Below are positions 18,791-32,300 of a stretch of 64,000 nt of DNA, one piece after another. Made by a program: the position numbers and the translations under genes. How positions within the stretch are numbered: position 1 is the first letter of the stretch; every line of letters starts with the position of its first letter. Below the pieces are notes generated by a model. The model had not been told where the DNA came from. It ran no database searches and saw only the letters and a list, made by a program, of their open reading frames with translations. The stretch comes from Agaricus subrufescens (lineage: Eukaryota > Basidiomycota > Agaricomycetes > Agaricales > Agaricaceae), in contig CM057058.1 of the NCBI GenBank assembly GCA_029945375.1, forward strand, positions 3,472,001 through 3,536,000, read 5' to 3'.

Positions 18791-19795
18791 TGTTAGAATG
18801 CCCCAAGCATTCAGTTATTAGAGTGACTGGTTAATTTGTTTTGTGTATATCTCGACTTAGAGTAAAGCGGACGCTTCCGTTCACGTGATAGATTAGTCAG
18901 CGCATGTTGAACTTGCCTGTGGACGACTTAGAAGTCTTTAGCTTCTTATACTTGTCCACAGGTGAGCAATCTCTTTGTATTGTTGTTACAGCTTCTTATA
19001 CTTGTCCACAGATTAACTGTGCTAATACTAGCTCATTTCTTATCCGATCCGCTCGATACTAGCGTCGTTAGGATCGCCACTGCGAACTCTACGTTCCACT
19101 TCCAACAGGTTATGGGCCCCGGCTTCTAACGACCTACAAATCGATTTTTCTTTCTTCAACCATCATCAACTCAACTCCTACTCTCTCTCATCCCTCCTCC
19201 CTCAAACTATTTCGCTTCCCCTGCCCGCATTTTTGCTCGTATGGCTTCGGGTTCGCCAGCGTTCGTTAAGCTCAACGGGGAGAACTATGCCACGTGGTCC
19301 GGCGAGATGGAGGCCTGGCTACGTGCCTCTGGCCTATGGAGACTTGTTTCAGGCAAACAAAGTGCTCCCTCCATTCCCTCTTCCCCTACTCCCCAGGATT
19401 TCGCTTCCCAGTCACTCTGGGAAGACAAACTCGACAAGGCTGCTGGCTGGCTCTATCTTATGGTTGAAGAAGACCAAAGGGTGCATTTTGCAGGCATCCA
19501 GGATGATCCAATCAAGATGTGGGCTGCTCTGGAGGCTGTACATTGTCAGAAAAAGGCTGGAATGCGATTCAATGCCTATGATGAGCTCTTCAGCATCCGT
19601 AAACTCGAAGAGGAGTCCCTCCAGTCACTTATAAACCGTGTAGAGGGCTGCAAACGTTGTCTGAAGGAGCTCAGACCGGAGAAATTCACTTTAGACCAGC
19701 TGGATGATGAGCTGGCCTCTATGGCACTCATTAGGGCACTCCCGGACGAGTTTTCGGCCTTTACTTCGTCTCTCCTGCTTATGGACAAGCTCAGA
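18791..19795 (+). mobile_element. Copia element C, 5' end only (LTR, PBS, gag start)
   Basis: The LTR 18791-19107 (TGTTAGAATG to CTTCCAACA) is followed at 19108 by the GGTTATGGGCCCC primer binding site. The leader comes next, then gag from ATG 19241 (MASGSPAFVKLNGENYATW). Gag is open to about 19795 (LLLMDKL), where a LINE 5' end is inserted. Nothing further of element C is seen in the window; the rest was lost or displaced when KDZ-1 entered. Confidence 0.85.
19241..19795 (+). pseudogene. Copia gag fragment of element C
   Basis: About 185 residues of gag are almost identical to the element B gag at 11519: WRLVSGKQSAPSIPSSPTPQ, then KLDKAAGWLYLMVEEDQR, then ALIRALPDEFSAFTSSLLL. The frame is open, but the gene is cut by the LINE 5' fragment that follows. 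The very high similarity to element B means both are young relative to the fragments at 1466-3252. Confidence 0.8.
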
Positions 19796-19983
19796 CCGCT
19801 TCTTGACCTCTTACCACTACCTTCCTGTTTTGGAAGCCTCAGTGCTAGAGCCGTACAAGGAGTAATATACTGTCTACGCTATGGATACTCGACCCGACTT
19901 CGACGATGGAGGCTGGGAGAGCAGTGAGGATGACATTCCCTTCTTGACCTCTAACCACCACCTTCCCTTTTGGGATGGGTGGG
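19796..19983 (+). mobile_element. LINE 5' end fragments next to KDZ-1
   Basis: The family 5' start (CTTCTTGACCTCTTACCACT) lies at about 19799 and is followed by an ORF1 start at 19882 (MDTRPDFDDGGWESSEDD). After about 140 bp a second, diverged copy of the 5' start follows (TTCTTGACCTCTAACCACC at 19941). The KDZ-1 terminus begins shortly after. The remainder of the LINE is absent. Confidence 0.6.
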
Positions 19984-19999
19984 ACTCGTGGCTGCTCTC

Positions 20000-22470
20000 G
20001 TTATCATAACTTATTGGCTATATCCAATTGAAGAATTTTCATTATATCCAATGAACGACTGCAACTTACGGTTATGATATATCCAGTCTATGTTTTCATT
20101 ATTCCGCTGTTTTTGAGATTGGAGGTTTCATAATATGCCAGTCCAATATATTATCAATACTATACTTATACACTGGCAATATCATTCTTGGTTTATACTA
20201 CTATTGTTAAATCTGACTGGATGTTTCATTCTAGTCAGTTGGCAATCTCATTCTACTGGTTCTTGGTGGATATTGGCATTTTCATTACTATGTCTAGAGA
20301 TTTTCATTTTGTTTTCATTATTATATCATGGACATTTCATAACCAGGGATTGGTGTTTTCATATTTGGTAGTAAGTATTTTCATACCCAATTGTTTGTTT
20401 TCATTCTATATAATGGGTAGTTTCATTGCTGAACTTTGGCATTTTCATTGTTGTGACTAAGAATTTTCATTAGAAACATTGGGCATTTTCATTATTATAC
20501 CATGAAGATATTATTGCCAGGTATTGGCATTTTCATACCTGCCTGTGTACATTCTCATTTCCACTTATTGGGGTTTTCATTGTATGCAATTGATAGTTTC
20601 AATCTTATACAATGGCAGTTTCAATGCTCCACTTTGGTATTTTTATTCTTGTCTGGGGTTTTCATTATATCCAATTGATAGTTTCAATCTTGTGCAATAG
20701 CAATTTCATTGCTGAATTTTGGCATTTTCATTATTGTGACTTGGAGTTTTCATTAGAAAACTTTGGCATTTTCATTATTACCCCATGGAGGTATTATTGC
20801 TAGCTATTGGCATTTTCATACCTACCTGTGCACATTCTCATTTCCACTTGTTGGGATTTTCATTGTATACAATTGATAGTTTCAACCTTATACAATGGCA
20901 ATTTCATTGTTGTACTTTGGGATTTTTATTCTTATGGTCTGGGGTTTTCATTATTGCACCATGGGTGTTTCATTCCCAACAATTGGTGTTTTCATATTTA
21001 CCTTGTTGGAATTTTCATTGCATGCAATTGATAGTTTCAATCTTATTCAATGGCAGTTTCATTGCTGCACTTTGGCATTTTTATTCTTGTGGTCTGGGGT
21101 TTTCATTATTGCACTATGGATGTTTCATTCCCAACAATTGGTGTTTTCATATATTTACCTTGTTGGAATTTTCATTGCATGCAATTGATAGTTTCAATCT
21201 CATTCAATGGCAGTTTCATTGCTGCACTTTGGCATTTTTATTCTTGTGGTCTGGGGTTTTCATTATTGCACTATGGGTGTTTCATTCCCAACAATTGGTG
21301 TTTTCATATTTACCTTGTTGGAATTTTCATTGCATGCAATTGATAGTTTCAATCTTATTCAATGGCAGTTTCATTGCTGCACTTTGGCATTTTTATTCTT
21401 GTGGTCTGGGGTTTTCATTATTGCACTATGGGTGTTTCATTCCCAACAATTGGTGTTTTCATATTTACCTTGTTGGAATTTTCATTGCATGCAATTGATA
21501 GTTTCAATCTTATTCAATGGCAGTTTCATTGCTGCACTTTGGCATTTTTATTCTTGTGGTCTGGGGGTTTCATTATTGCACTATGGATGTTTCATTCCCA
21601 ACAATTGGTGTTTTCATATTTACCTTGTTGGAATTTTCATTGCATGCAATTGATAGTTTCAATCCTATTCAAGGGCAGTTTCATTACTGCACTTTGGCAT
21701 TTTTATTCTTGTGGTCTGGGGTTTTCATTATTGCACTATGGGTGTTTCATTCCCAACAATTGGTGTTTTCATATTTACCTTGTTGGAATTTTCATTGCAT
21801 GCAATTGATAGTTTCAATCCTATTCAAGGGCAGTTTCATTGCTGCACTTTGGCATTTTTATTCTTGTGGTCTGGGGTTTTCATTATTGCACTATGGATGT
21901 TTCATTCCCAACAATTGGTGTTTTCATATTTACCTTGTTGGAATTTTCATTGCATGCAATTGATAGTTTCAATCCTATTCAAGGGCAGTTTCATTGCTGC
22001 ACTTTGGCATTTTTATTCTTGTGGTCTGGGGTTTTCATTATTGCACTATGGATGTTTCATTCCCAACAATTGGTGTTTTCATATTTACCTTGTTGGAATT
22101 TTCATTGCATGCAATTGATAGTTTCAATCTTATTCAATGGCAGTTTCATTACTGCACTTTGGCATTTTTATTCTTGTGGTCTGGGGTTTTCATTATTGCA
22201 CTATGGGTGTTTCATTCCCAACAATTGGTGTTTTCATATTTACCTTGTTGGAATTTTCATTGCATGCAATTGATAGTTTCAATCCTATTCAAGGGCAGTT
22301 TCATTGCTGCACTTTGGCATTTTTATTCTTGTGGTCTGGGGTTTTCATTATTGCACTATGGATGTTTCATTCCCAACAATTGGTGTTTTCATATTTACCT
22401 TGTTGGAATTTTCATTGCATGCAATTGATAGTTTCAATCTTATTCAATGGCAGTTTCATTGTTGCATCCT
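20000..22470 (+). repeat. KDZ-1 left inverted terminus: 155-bp minisatellite array
   Basis: After about 900 bp of diverged units, roughly ten copies of a 155-bp unit follow from about 20930. Every unit is studded with TTTTCATT or TTTCATT, all in the same orientation, plus blocks such as GCATGCAATTGATAGTTTCA. Because 155 is not a multiple of three, overlapping open frames of about 148 codons arise in all three frames; they are by-products of the repeat. Units differ at few positions (for example Gtttcattg/Actgcac), consistent with recent homogenisation. Confidence 0.92.
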
Positions 22471-22591
22471 GAAGGTTTCATTATCATGCATTGGCATTTT
22501 CATTAGAGCTACTTGCATCCATATCATCTATACTACTACTAATAGATGTTATGTTGAACATATCATAAGCTAGATAGATATTCCTCATCCT

Positions 22592-25500
22592 TTATTTAGG
22601 AAGAGAGTTGAGAATCCTTACAAGAACCCAATTAACATCACCCAAAATAACCTCTAACTCTGACATCAAAGCTGGTGTCACAGCATGATGTGCCCACCAT
22701 GCCAATGCTATGATAATAATAAAAAAGCCATTTGGGCCTGAACGTCTTAGAGAAGACCAATCAACATTCTCAGAAATATCCTGAGTCAATTGACCATCCT
22801 CTAGCACACGTTCAGATGGCTGAAGTAACTTCCACCACTTACAAAATGCCACCTTATAGTCACTAATGATAATTTTGGGAATAATTGCCAGTTTGCGAGC
22901 ATTTTTGATCCAGATCCCCACTTGGGGTGGCCGCCCTGCACAATTGAGGTTCTAGGATTCTTAGATCAATGAATAATACCTCAAAAAAAAGACACTTACT
23001 CTCCCTCTACTACAAATGACTTCTAGTTGAAGCCAATTCTCCACAAGTGCTGACCAGAATTGGGAGCCACTGCCCACAGTCTTGAAAAACTGTTTAGCAT
23101 CACGAGCAAATGAAGGAAGTGAATTAACACATTCATCAGGAACTGAAGTAGTAATTGTTGAGATCAATCCTAACTTTGAAATGGAATGCAAACCTTTGCC
23201 ATGGATACTAATCATGGGATCAGCAGTAGTCACAGCTGTCCCATCCATCGGATCATCCCGAGATTCAGCAGGAGAAATGTGGTCTTCATTCGAAGTTAGA
23301 GGATATATTGTAATACCTTTTAACGGACATACCTTCGGTAGAATCCTTAGATGGTCCTTTAGCCACGTCCTCAGACATTACTCTAGCAGCCTCACCGGGG
23401 TCAGATGGAGGTGTAAGAGTAGCTATGCTACCTGTCAGACCACCCAGAAGTTGTGCAGGAGGTGCAAACGGGAGTGATGGACCATCATCTGTAAGTACAT
23501 ATAGTGTAGATATAATGAACGTAGGAATGGGGGACAATAATTTAACGTACCATTGGCCAAGCCCTCAGACGACACTCTTACAGTCTCACCAGGGGCAGAC
23601 GGAGGCATAAAATCTATTACACCATCCAGCGGACCATCTTGCACTTGCGCAGATGTGGGTGACAGTGATACACCGCCCTCTGCATGTACATGTGTTATAG
23701 ATACGACGAATGCAGTGGGAGACAATTGATTGACGTACCTTTGGCCATGCCCAGAGATGACACTCTCACAACCTCATTGAGGTCAGATGGAAGCATGAGA
23801 TCCGTTGCGCCATCCAGCGAACCATCTTGCACTTGTGCAGATGGGGGTGTGGGTGATATGCCGCCTTCTGTAACTATGTGTGTTTTAGATATGACGAACG
23901 CAGGAATGAAGGACCACCAAGTAAGGTACCTTTGGCTGTGTTCTCAGATGACAATCTGGCAGCCTCACCGGGGTCAGATTGAGGCGTCAGAGTAATTGTG
24001 CCGCCCATCAAAACATCCTGAAGTTGCGCAGGAGATGGAGATGTGCGCATGAGTGACGTGGCATCTTCTGTAAGCCCGCACGTTGTAGCTGACGTGGACG
24101 GGGGTGCGGTGTTGCCTTCTGTAACCGTAGACGGTGCACCTAAGCCTCCTGCGACGCCTTCGCTGTCGTTCTGTGCCGTGGTCCCATCAGAAGTAGACCT
24201 ATAATAAAATTTCGAGTCAGCGAGACAATTACAATGCGTGCTCCAAAACTTACCGAAGTTTATACCTCTTCATGGGCCGCTCATCCCCAGAGCCAGAAGG
24301 GACCTCATCAGGGCTTGAAAACATCAGCCAAGCCTGACGCTTCAGTATAAACCAAAATCACGCACCTCAATTTGTTCCCTCCCTTCTCAGCTCCCTTCTT
24401 CCTCTTCATAGTCTTGATTTCCTTCTTTTCATTCGCCATCACGTCCTTCATTGATGGAATGCCCATCGAGGTAAAGATTTGCTTGATCTCGGCAATGTTC
24501 GCCTCTCTCTGGAGCTCGTACTCAGAAAGCGGAGGGGGCATTTGCTTGCCAGAGCGAGCCACCGGCTGCTTCTTCTTTGGCGAAGGATCGTGGCTTTGCA
24601 CATTGCTGTCACAGGACGGAGCTGGGTCTGGAGGTGCGGAGGTAGGAGAAGCAACAGAGTCATGGCGTGAGAAGTTGGCTGATACAATCTGATCAGCATT
24701 ATCATGTTGGATATAACTATGACTTACGATATGCTGCGCGGATGAACTTGTCCCAACGCTGGGCTTGTTCCTGGTACAGCTCTTTGCCAAGATAAGTCTC
24801 AAAATCCAATTCGGACTCCTCGGCATCGCCGTTCACTCTATCAGAAAAAGCGGTGAGTGTTCGCAGGCCTATGCAACACGAAGTTTACTTACATCAACGA
24901 CCTAAGCATCCCATCGCGGTGGTCGGGGCCACCAGCTAAAATAGTGAAAACCCATCCTGTCTTTTTGTGCAGAGACTTGACACAAGACGAAAGGGTGTTC
25001 ACTAGCAAAGCGATATTCCTAGCAGTAAAGGTGAGTTCAAACTTCTGAGACACGTGTCAACACTCACTTCTGTTGCCCTTCTTCATCGGTATCCTCATCT
25101 GGGTCAACTTTCTTAGCTTGGCGTTCATTACGGACGCGCTCCTTGACCTCCTCCGTCTCCTTATCAAACTCTTGTTGAACCACCTCATTGGAAACTTTCA
25201 TCCTTTCTTGCTTCGTCAACTTCGTCTTTTCACCCCCGCTGGACTCGAGGAATTTTGCGTAGGCCACCTCAACAAGAGCCTTCAACTTGGGCTCCCAGTA
25301 AAGGCTGTGGTAGACCTGGTAGACCGAAGGAAGTCTGGCCTTCCTGCGAAGCTCGATTGTCTGTCGAGATGTTGATTCCCGGGTGTTGTTGTAGAACCAC
25401 GCCCTCAGTCGCTGTATAAAGTGTGTTAGACAGAACACGGTGAGTTCATGATGTTCTTACTGTGCCCATTGCCGCGCGTTTGGATGCCAGGGCCTTCACT

Positions 25501-25688
25501 TTGTCACCCTCGTGATCGCGTAGTTCCTCCTCGCCCAGTTTGTTGAGGTCGAATTCTTCCATAAACTCGATGGCCACGCGCGCCTTGAATTGCCTGGTAG
25601 TGCCATCGGATTGGGCTTTCACCCAGCTAGCATGGCGTGCTTCGAGCCATTCACGTTGTGCAGGAGTAGTCCACTGAGCGCGTGTCAT
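22592..25688 (-). CDS. KDZ-1 cargo gene: 12-exon conserved mushroom protein with duplicated exons
   Basis: By eye the exons (minus) are 25688-25461, 25411-25068, 25018-24893, 24837-24728, 24678-24366, 24313-24254, 24198-23930, 23873-23739, 23679-23551, 23488-23333, 23283-23000 and 22951-22592. Each joins in frame with GT-AG introns. The start is MTRAQWTTPAQREWLEARH. The N-terminal half is charged and helical (TKQERMKVSNEV, GWVFTILAGGPDHRDGML, SELDFETYLGKELY). Exons 7-10 encode tandem, similar ~45-residue units (PSAQVQDG-LDG, then SDPGEAARxSSE-AK). The last exon has RPPQVGIWIKNARK and GPNGFFIIIIALAWW. I recognise it as a type of protein often expanded in agaricomycete genomes but know no function. 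Transcription diverges from the transposase. Confidence 0.75.
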
Positions 25689-25928
25689 GGTTATTGAAAA
25701 AGCCTAGGAAAAATGAAAATATCGACGAGGGTACGTATCTCCATTTACAGGTTACCCGTGCCGTGTTGAATATAAGAGGTATAGACAATTTTACAACATC
25801 AAATGCTGAGCTGCGGGTTTGTCTTTTTTGTTGTATGACTTCTTGTGGCCATGAACGACGCTAGCGAAACAGTCTCAGTGGTTGCCCAAGGCTCGCTCAA
25901 TCGAATTGTCCACCTCTGCCTTCTGGTT

Positions 25929-26165
25929 TTCAAGAACACGCGCGAGGCCTCCCACGACATTCTGGAACATAAAGGACACGCGCGACGCCTCCCATAACAT
26001 TCTGCAACATCAAGGACATGCGCGCTGCGTTCTCGTTTTCAAGAACACGCACGAGGCCTCCCACGACATTCTGCAGCATAAAGGACAAGTGCGAAGCCTC
26101 CTACAACATTGTGCAACATCGAGTACACGCGCGAGGGCCCCCCACAACATTCTGTAGCATCCTGA
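25929..26165. repeat. Degenerate ~40-bp tandem repeat in KDZ-1
   Basis: About six units of the form ACACGCGCGAGGCCTCCCAC then ACATTCTGCAACATAAAGG repeat imperfectly between 25929 and 26165. They are GC-rich compared with their surroundings. They lie just upstream of the cargo gene start, so a regulatory role is possible but not shown. Confidence 0.6.
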
Positions 26166-29100
26166 CTTACGCGATCGAAAGTGAAGGAAAACTCACAGAT
26201 GGTCTCGTCAACTTGCGCTCTTGCGCCCAATGGCGCCAGCGAGAGTGCTGTGGTGCCTTCATCAAATACTCCCATACATCTGCATTGGCACGTATAAAAG
26301 TCCTTTTGCTACGAATCGTCATCTTGTCGATAGTACAATTGTAACGTCACATGGATATAAAAAAAAATGGATCTTACGATCTCGCTTGAGTGATCATCAC
26401 GTGTGTAAGGGCGGGTTGAATCCGGGGAATAAATAGATTAGCCGAGAATCGGGCAGGAACCCTGGAACAAGGCGATATCACATGCTCCCCGTGCACGGCC
26501 GAGATGGCCGCTCATTGTGGATGGCTGTTGATTGTCATGTGAGACAGTGACAAGGATGACTTACCCACCGATTTCCCTCGCATCAAAATCGTTGGGACAG
26601 ATGATTGTTGCGCGAGACAATGACAAAGGCTACTTGCCCAACGTCTATACTCGCATCAAAATGCTTTGCGGGTCTATCCGCCCAACCAATGGTTTCCCAC
26701 GCGCACTCGGGAAGAAATAGACTAGCCGATGATGGGGGAGCCAGCCGATATCACATGCTTCCCGTGCACGGCCGAGATGGGCGCCCATTGTGTAAGACAG
26801 TAACAAGGGTGACTTGCCCATGGTTGCCTGTCGCATCAAAATCCTTTTGGCAGTTTATTGTTGCGTGAGACAATGACAAGGGCTACTTGCCCACCGTTTA
26901 CACTCGCATCAAAATCCTTTTCGGGCGTATCCCGCCCCATCAAGAGTTTCCCACGCATACCGACTGAATCCCTAACACTCGTTTTCCCGTCTCCTTGGAG
27001 AAATCTAGTGCTAAAACAGCCGTTGTACCATTGGATTGTATGTATGTATCTGTATAAGCACTGTATCTCGTACACATTCATGCATTAGGATTACATTACA
27101 CGACAAATGTCCCAGACACCTGATCTGAATAAAACACAGCTGCAGAGCATGTTTCCGAGTCAGTGCATAATCTAGTGAATGGATTCGATACATGGATATG
27201 GGATGGTCGTGTGAGTGGAAGGGCTTAGGCATACAAAAGTATAGGCTTACTGTGTCTAATTTACTAGAGTCGTGCTTTTGAAGAGGTAGCTTCGTATTTT
27301 TGGACTCATGTAGTGCGGCGCACAGCGTGGCTCCTATGCGCCTTTGAGCGCATAGTAGTTCTGTATGTTGTGAAAAAGAGATCTCGAGAAACAGACAAAA
27401 TCCGGATGAGATATTTCAATTCTTCATCAAATTGTACATCGATGACTTGTAGAACTCGACCCAGCTCGCATTTTGATAACCTTAGGTCTCTAAGTGGGAT
27501 TTAAAACCTATACGGTCATGTAGACATTGACCATGGCTTCCAAATACAAAAGGAATCTCGCAAATCAACCGGGAAATCAAAAAAGCATAGAGTGTGTACC
27601 ACAAAAGTGGGTGCTGATGCGAAACCCGCGAGACGAAATTATGCACGATATCAGTTCTTCAACAACCACATTGTTGTACAAATTTTGTTCCTCGGTCAAT
27701 TGTCGAGATTTTTTTTTCAGTTTAAAGCCCTCAATAATCCTTGTTCAGAAGTGTTAACTTTATATCGCAGCAGTCAGTATATGACCGTCGAAATGTAATT
27801 TTATTAAGGCTGCCTAATGATTGATGTCTAATGTCACAAAGAAGTGGTTATATCTCCTCCAGTTTTTGATCACACTCCGAGATTCTTCTTGTGTATAATA
27901 CCTCACACAAACGCGCACAGAGGCGCATTATACTGAGCGCGTGCGCCACAGTGCGTCAATTCATACATGCCCCGCCATCATTACAATTTGATACGACCGT
28001 AAACTACATAAATCACTTCTACCATAGCTTATATGATACTTACATTGCCGTGTACATACATAAATACTGACGACACATCCATAACGGTGATAGCTTGAGA
28101 GCATTATGCCCTCAAGGACGGTAGGAATGGGTGCTAGACGTTCAGAAAGTGTGCGTGGGAAGGTATTGATGCGGCTGGAATTCAGCCAAAAATGGAATCA
28201 GGCGCGAGCGCAACAGTGGGCAGGCATCTCTTCTCATTGTCTCACGCAACAACTAAGTGCCATCGGTGATGAGCGGCCATCTCGGCCATGCGCTACAAGC
28301 ATGTGATATCGGCTTGTTCCTTGTTCCATTCTCGGCCATCTCATTCCCTTCCGCATTTGAATCCCCGACGCATAAACTGTATATTCTATCAGCCACACTA
28401 TGATTACCTGACGATTACCTCATCACTCGAGACCCATCATGTCGATTCTTTCCCTTCCCCATTTTCAATCTCCGACTCGCGAACTGTACATTTTTATCAG
28501 CCACGTCATCACAGCGAACTTCGCAACTCCGCATTTTCAATCTCCGACCCACAAACTGTACATTTTTATCAGCCACGTCATCACAGCGAACTTCGCAACT
28601 TGAAGTCGCAGTCAGAATATATCTTAGCCTCCTTGATCATTAAGTAATGCTGAACATCCAGACTGATATTGCTGACGTGTTGACAAATTATAGAAACCTA
28701 ATGCGATGTTAAACACAGATTGAGTACTTGAACGTTGCTGGCAAGGGTTCACGAGGTTATTGAGACTGCGCAGGGTGCCCTCGAACACCAGGTTAACACT
28801 CCACACCAGGTGAACGCTGGGAGCCACCGAGGCCATCGCGTTATGCTGAATTGACATAGGAATTGAGAGAAGGTCACTAGGAGTCTTTAGACCTTCTCGC
28901 CGGCCTCATCAAGGCCAGAACGCAAAGATGGCGAGTTTGTGCAGGTCGCTCGCGAACGATACTCGAATGATAGCAGTTTGTTTGCCCTAGGACCGTCGAG
29001 TCAGAAGTGTCAGAGCCTCCGATGTGTTTAAGGGTGCGAAGAGCTCAGTTTTCTCTAAGGCCCAATTATTGGCGTTTTCATTTCTGCCAATCTTCTCGCT

Positions 29101-29321
29101 CTGGGAGTCAGGTGATTCAGAGTTCCAGCTCACTTCGACACCACTCTGACACCACATTCTGCACGCTACGCCATTGTCACCTGTCCAACATTCCTCAACT
29201 TGAGTTCACGACGTCACACGTGGTTTTCATCCAACTCCCCCCTAGCGTTGAGTCATTTACAACTTCTTTTTTCTTTCAAGGTCGCTGACATATAGCGAAT
29301 GTCCGGTTCATTTCTAGGCAC
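26166..29321. other. KDZ-1 intergenic region with duplicated and inverted repeats, no gene seen
   Basis: No convincing coding region was found in these 3.1 kb. There is a ~270-bp duplication at about 26441-26710 and 26713-26960 (both with GATATCACATGCT-CCCGTGCACGGCCGAGATGG, split here by one variable base). Part of it recurs inverted at about 28250-28335. Two 72-bp direct repeats start at 28460 and 28532 (ATTTTCAATCTCCGAC, then ATCAGCCACGTCATCACAGC). The rest is AT-rich. It separates the two divergent KDZ-1 genes and probably holds their promoters. Confidence 0.5.
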
Positions 29322-32300
29322 ATGTCAGATACAGGACAACCCAAACGACCGTCCTCTCCAGGTTCTGTAAGTCTGGAAGATGACAGAAGACCTGCCAAGA
29401 AGGAGAGAACTGCGCGCCGTGCAAAGGTCGACCATAAGGGCCGCGACCATAGACGTGTCACTTCCGTTCGCGTCAAGAGCAGTACAGGCGCTTATAGGTC
29501 ACGTAGGATGAAGGAGGAAAAGGTGGAACCCACGCTATCAGTACCTGTGGAGAATGGAGATACCAGCGAGGCGATTGGACCGGTGAGTACATGTGGCAGT
29601 TAGAAAGAGTAAAACGTCTCTGACAGTGGATAATTATCAGGCTAGTCCTTCATCCTGGGCCCCAAACGTTGACTCTGAAATCGCAACTGACAACCTGGAC
29701 GCGACAATCAGGCCTAAGAGAAAAAAAAACACCACGGCCGTAAGTGTGATATTAGGCTTTTTGTTCTTATTGACTTACTACGGAACGATGTCACTTAGAC
29801 AAAACTCCAAGATTGGTTAGCATACCGCGATTCCACCCTTGATGAACTTCTGCGGCTCGAAGGCCCAGCCGTACACCATGACTCCGATGGGCGCACCATG
29901 TGCTCCTTCTGCTCCTCAAGTGATGCGACGGGCAGTCTTTTTCAATGCGTGGATTGCATTCAAGGTGTCTCTAGCGTGATGTGTAGAGACTGCCTTCTGA
30001 AAGGCCATCAGCAGAACCCGCTACATCGTATAAATGTATTCAATCCCACCCCCATGCCAAACAACATACTAACACCAGCGTAGAAATGGACTGGAGTCTT
30101 TTTTATCAGTACTAGTCTTCGCGATGTGGGACTTCGTTGCCAGTTAGGCCATGCTGGCTCTCTCTGTCCTGACCCACGCCCGGGGCCATCCGACTTTGTG
30201 GTTTTCGACTCAAATGGATTTTCGCGAGTCAGCGTGGACTTCTGTGGCTGCACCAAATCACTTGGTGTCCCCCCTCGTGTTCAACTACTGCGGGCAGGAT
30301 GGTTCCCAGCTTCTTCTGAGCGACCTCGCACGGCATTCACCTTTAATGTCTTGAACGCATTTCATCAGCTGACCTTACAAGGAAAAACAACATTATACGA
30401 TTATTATCATTCCCTGACCTTTCAAACTGACAACTTGATGCTTGGGAAGCCTGCGGTACGTTCTCTAGATGCTGGACTATCAGGATATCCTTTATCTAAC
30501 CGTTGTCTCTTCAAGCATCGATACAAGGAGTTCCAACATGTGTTCCGTGTTTGGCGCCACCTGAAATCATTGAAGCAGGCAGGTCGAGCGCATGATCCAG
30601 AAGGTGTGGGGGCCACATCTAATGGTGAACTTGCTCTTGAATGTCCTGCTTGTCCGCATCCTACCAAAAACCTCCCCGAAAACTGGGAGAATTTCCCCCC
30701 CAATCTACGGTGAGTGTGATCCTTCATCAATTTGGGGTAGGTAATCATCCTATATGTAGATTCCTTTTTACGCTGTTCATAGCCCTTGATGCAAACTTCA
30801 AACTCAAGAACAAAGAACGTGGTATTCAAGATTTCGAGTTGGATCCTGGATTAGGCTGTTATGTCGAGCATGCCCCTTACCAGAAGCATATTTTGGGACA
30901 TGACACGGAAGCTGAGGTAGGTACAACTCACCTGCATGATATACAACCACTTAACAAACTTTTAGCTAAATTCATGTTCCTCGGATCATACAGCAATTGC
31001 AAGGGCTAATACGTCCATTCCAGGGTACTGTGTAAATGGTGTTGGTGCTAGTATTTGTTCACGCCATTCACTCATTCGCCGAAATGGTGTAGTTGATCTA
31101 CCGAAGGGAGAAAAGTAAGCACACATTTTATATTCTGGGATTAATGCTGATGCTGTGATAGATATTCAAGTATGGACTACATGATACTGTCGGCATTAAT
31201 GGGTATTTCCCTTATGCGAGTGTTGATATCCTATGACATTGGGTGTCAATGGATGAAACACTTTTACAGGCGCATGGCTGAGTATCCAAAGGAAATGCAG
31301 CTTCCAGATAATACTGTTGTGGATATTGGGATTCCCAGCTGGCATGTTAATGGTCATGGATCATTTTGTCGAGCAACCTATTCACTGAATCATATTTCGG
31401 GTGTTGGGCGGACTTGTGGAGAAGATATTGAGATAGGTTGGTCTCATACAAATGCACTTGGTCCTAGTGTCAGGGAGATGGGTCCAGCTATGAGACGTGA
31501 AACACTGAATTATCACTGGAATGGATGGAATTTCCGAAAATATGTGGGATTTCGTGAGTAGATTTATTTTTCACCTCTTAACTGCAAATCTGAGTTCATT
31601 ATACAGGGAGTCTGTTTGCAAAGCGATTTGAAGATGCAGTTGTGATGAAGGATAAGCATGAAGCTAATCTGTCTCTTCTTTCATCAGGATTCTCAGAGGC
31701 AACACTTGCAAAATGGAGACGGATGGTTGATGATTGGGAGGATGAACGTTCACAGTGGTCTCGGTCCAAGTTCACTCTTAGGCCATCAAAACCTAATCCA
31801 TTTATGGAGCATGAGATATGTAAGTGGCTATCTATTATGACTAATCTCAACATTAATCCACTTTGTTTAGCCAAGTCAATTCAAGAGATTCGCTTGGAGT
31901 TAGCAAGAAAAGAAGCAGCTGATGCTACTCGGGGCGTTATCTCACCACACAAGATTAGTATTGGTGATTTCATTATCAAGGGATTTGAGCTTGAAGAACA
32001 ACAGTAAGTACACTTCTTTTTGGTGATCATATAATAACTAACTTGGTGATTTAGATTTAGGCTATTACAGGAGGCTTCATTGATAGGAAAACTTGATCCT
32101 ACTACAAAACCAACAAAGAAGCAAGTTGATCTACAAGAAAAGCGTAATACTCTTCATCATCGTATTGCCCAATGGCGGAAGATCCAATTGGATCATATGC
32201 CATTTCTTGGATCACAGCCAAGTATATCTGCCACTTTGGATATTGATGACCAGGCAACAGGTGAAGCAGCAGAACTACTTCCTTTGTTTCTGCCACTTTC

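Noticed and set aside
20785..22472. Overlapping plus-strand open frames of about 148 codons, rich in Phe, His and Cys
   Set aside because: They repeat every 155 bp in all three frames because the repeat unit is not a multiple of three. The mirror-image array at 33144-34245 gives the same peptides on the other strand. They are by-products of a satellite.
25064..25375. Plus-strand frame with a hydrophobic start
   Set aside because: It lies opposite exon 2 of the KDZ-1 cargo gene, whose introns join in frame; the hydrophobic run is the complement of a charged helix.
28106..28306. 66-codon plus-strand frame in KDZ-1
   Set aside because: It covers an inverted copy of the non-coding repeat at 26441-26960 and has no neighbour exons.
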